A DNA stretch of 5,664 nucleotides from an uncultured Eubacteriales bacterium (GTDB lineage Bacteria > Bacillota > Clostridia > Oscillospirales > Oscillospiraceae), in the NCBI GenBank assembly GCA_900552725.1, contig USAT01000112.1:1-5664 (forward strand), read 5' to 3'. A program made the position numbers and the translations under genes. The notes under the pieces were generated by a model, which saw only the letters and a list, made by a program, of their open reading frames with translations, ran no database searches and was not told the DNA's origin. Shown one piece after another: positions 4,511 through 5,664 of this stretch. Positions within the stretch are counted from its first letter, which is position 1; the number at the start of each line of letters is the position of its first letter.

Positions 4511-5664
4511 GCGGCGGGGCAGGTTTTCCGCGGATTTTTCAAGCCGCAGGGCCAGCGCCGCGCAGTCGTCCCGCAGCCCGCCGTGGCGGCGGGATTCCGC
4601 CAGGATCATCTGGGCCAACTCCTGGCTGTCGCCCACCGGCCATTGGGCCAGCAGCTCGCGGAGCCAGTCGTCCCCCTCACTGGTGACGCCGTCGCTGACC
4701 ATCACCAGCACGCTGCCCGGCTCCAGGCGGATGCCGGTGGTCTCCGGCGGCTGATGGGCGCTTTGCAGCCCGGCGGGCAGACTGCCGCCGTCCAGCCGCG
4801 TCACCACGCCGCCCCGCTTCAGATACGAGGCCGCCGCGCCGTATTTGTACAGCATGGCCCCGCCGCTGCGGCGATCCAGCGCCAGCAGGTCGATGGTGGT
4901 AAAGCCGCCGCCCTCCTGACACCGGAGGGTCAGGGCGGTGTTGATGGTTTTCAATGCCGAGGCAGGCTGGATGCCCGCCTTGAGAAATTGCCGCAGAAGC
5001 CGCACCGTCATGGCGCTTTCGGCGTGGGCCGCCGCGCCGCTGCCCATCCCGTCGGACAACAGCATGTACAGCATGGTCCCGGCGGTGAACACCGCCAACT
5101 GGTCGCCGCAGGCGCTTTCACCCTCCTTGGGCCGCAGCATCGTGCCCACACGGCACCGCAGCAGCGCGCCCTCCGGCTCCGGCGCGGCCTCGCTGCCCAG
5201 CACCTCGCCCAGGTGCGCGTACTGGGCCTCCGCCAGCTCTCTGGCGTCCTCCAGCCGCGCCCGGTACTGCCGCCGCAAACGGAAGGCGTACAGCTCCGTG
5301 TTGACGGCCCCCAGCAGCTCAGGGAAGTGCAGGCACCGGCTGGTGAAGAACAGTGGGAAATCCTCCGCCTCGGCCCGGCCCCGCTTCAGCATGGCAGGGC
5401 ACGCGTCGTTGAAGGCGTTGTAGGTGGTCTGATACTCCGCCTGCCAGCAGCGCTTTACCAGCACGCAGTTCCGGCAGACCTGCTGGGCGGCGTGGTCGAA
5501 GATCACCGCCGGATTCTCGCCCTTTTCCGTGGGCCGCGTGCGGAACATGGTGTTGTACAGATCCTGAAACGCCGCGGCCCGCTCCCGGGCGGCCTCTCGT
5601 TCGCGCGCGGAGAGCGCGCGGAAAATCACCTGCCGGGCCTCCGTTTTCGGTTCGACGCCGGCTT
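4505..5664 (-). CDS. spoIIE: Stage II sporulation protein E, C-terminal part (5' end outside window)
   Basis: This is the last ~386 codons of a SpoIIE-type protein. In Bacillus, SpoIIE is a polar-septum membrane phosphatase that dephosphorylates SpoIIAA and so activates sigma-F in the forespore. The frame stays open to the window edge, and the GTG at 5627-5629 has no ribosome binding site, so this is a partial gene; the multi-pass membrane N-terminus is expected off the edge. Counting from that GTG, a coiled region (1-30) is followed by a Cys cluster, CRNCVLVKRCW (Cys52, 55, 61), then Cys78 and RCL (Cys99), as in SpoIIE relatives. The PP2C-like domain covers about 155-365, with metal-binding acidic residues in CGDQLAVF (Asp176), LLSDGMGSGAAA (Asp193), VMVSDGV (Asp313) and GLRDDCAALALRL (Asp354/355). 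All key acidic positions are present, so it should be active. The small membrane-protein gene follows 58 nt downstream. Confidence 0.93.
   Translation of the reverse strand, partial: AGVEPKTEARQVIFRALSAREREAARERAAAFQDLYNTMFRTRPTEKGENPAVIFDHAAQQVCRNCVLVKRCWQAEYQTTYNAFNDACPAMLKRGRAEAEDFPLFFTSRCLHFPELLGAVNTELYAFRLRRQYRARLEDARELAEAQYAHLGEVLGSEAAPEPEGALLRCRVGTMLRPKEGESACGDQLAVFTAGTMLYMLLSDGMGSGAAAHAESAMTVRLLRQFLKAGIQPASALKTINTALTLRCQEGGGFTTIDLLALDRRSGGAMLYKYGAAASYLKRGGVVTRLDGGSLPAGLQSAHQPPETTGIRLEPGSVLVMVSDGVTSEGDDWLRELLAQWPVGDSQELAQMILAESRRHGGLRDDCAALALRLEKSAENLPRRV

Noticed and set aside
4447..4542. Upstream extension of the small membrane-protein gene by 32 codons into spoIIE
   Set aside because: The extension lacks a ribosome binding site and overlaps the spoIIE 3' end, whereas a strong AAGGAGG sits at 4449-4455.
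4938..5423. Plus-strand open frame opposite spoIIE
   Set aside because: Ser/Ala/Arg-rich shadow of the SpoIIE coding frame with no domain and no supporting start signals.
5602..5620. 7-bp inverted repeat CGCGCGC/GCGCGCG
   Set aside because: It lies inside the spoIIE coding frame in alternating GC codons for Ala and Arg, and is readily explained by base composition.
5627..5629. GTG as the true start of the right-hand gene
   Set aside because: No ribosome binding site precedes it, the frame remains open to the window edge, and SpoIIE proteins have a long membrane N-terminus that must lie outside.

Overview
The window reads as chromosomal DNA of a GC-rich, endospore-forming member of the Clostridia (Bacillota). 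The Oscillospiraceae and related gut lineages are the best guess. The reasons are a SpoIIE-type sporulation phosphatase, strong AAGGAGG ribosome binding sites before nearly every gene, a QueT-type ECF transporter component, and GC-rich coding sequence beside AT-rich promoters and terminators. The lineage is inferred from gene content and base composition; no marker gene here fixes genus or species.

All eight genes lie on the minus strand, so transcription runs from right to left. At the right edge is the 3' part of spoIIE (4505-5664, cut by the window end). It encodes the Cys-containing regulatory region and the complete PP2C-like phosphatase domain. A small unrecognised gene for a protein with a C-terminal membrane segment follows (4180-4446). 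A strong minus-strand intrinsic terminator (4085-4117) closes that unit.

An extended -10 promoter (about 4063-4091), partly overlapping the terminator's T-tract, starts a second unit: dusB (tRNA dihydrouridine synthase), an ECF-type sigma factor, a one-pass membrane protein that is probably its anti-sigma factor, and queT (predicted queuosine-precursor uptake). All three junctions are four-base ATGA start/stop overlaps, so the four genes are very likely translationally coupled. The unit places two genes linked to tRNA modification around an extracytoplasmic-signalling sigma/anti-sigma pair. This is the most interesting arrangement in the window.

No terminator follows queT. A sigma-A-like promoter (1291-1318), whose -35 box contains the queT stop codon, starts the classic rpsF-ssb-rpsR operon (ribosomal protein S6, single-strand DNA-binding protein, ribosomal protein S18). 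Its leader of about 84 nt can form two mutually exclusive hairpins and could be the site of S6:S18 autoregulation. A 13-bp hairpin terminator (76-107) ends the operon. Beyond it, at the left edge, two perfect inverted repeats sit back to back (6-35 and 36-51). They are not terminators and look like a dispersed palindromic repeat. There is no gene-free stretch over 300 bases, and no tRNA, rRNA, insertion sequence or CRISPR array.
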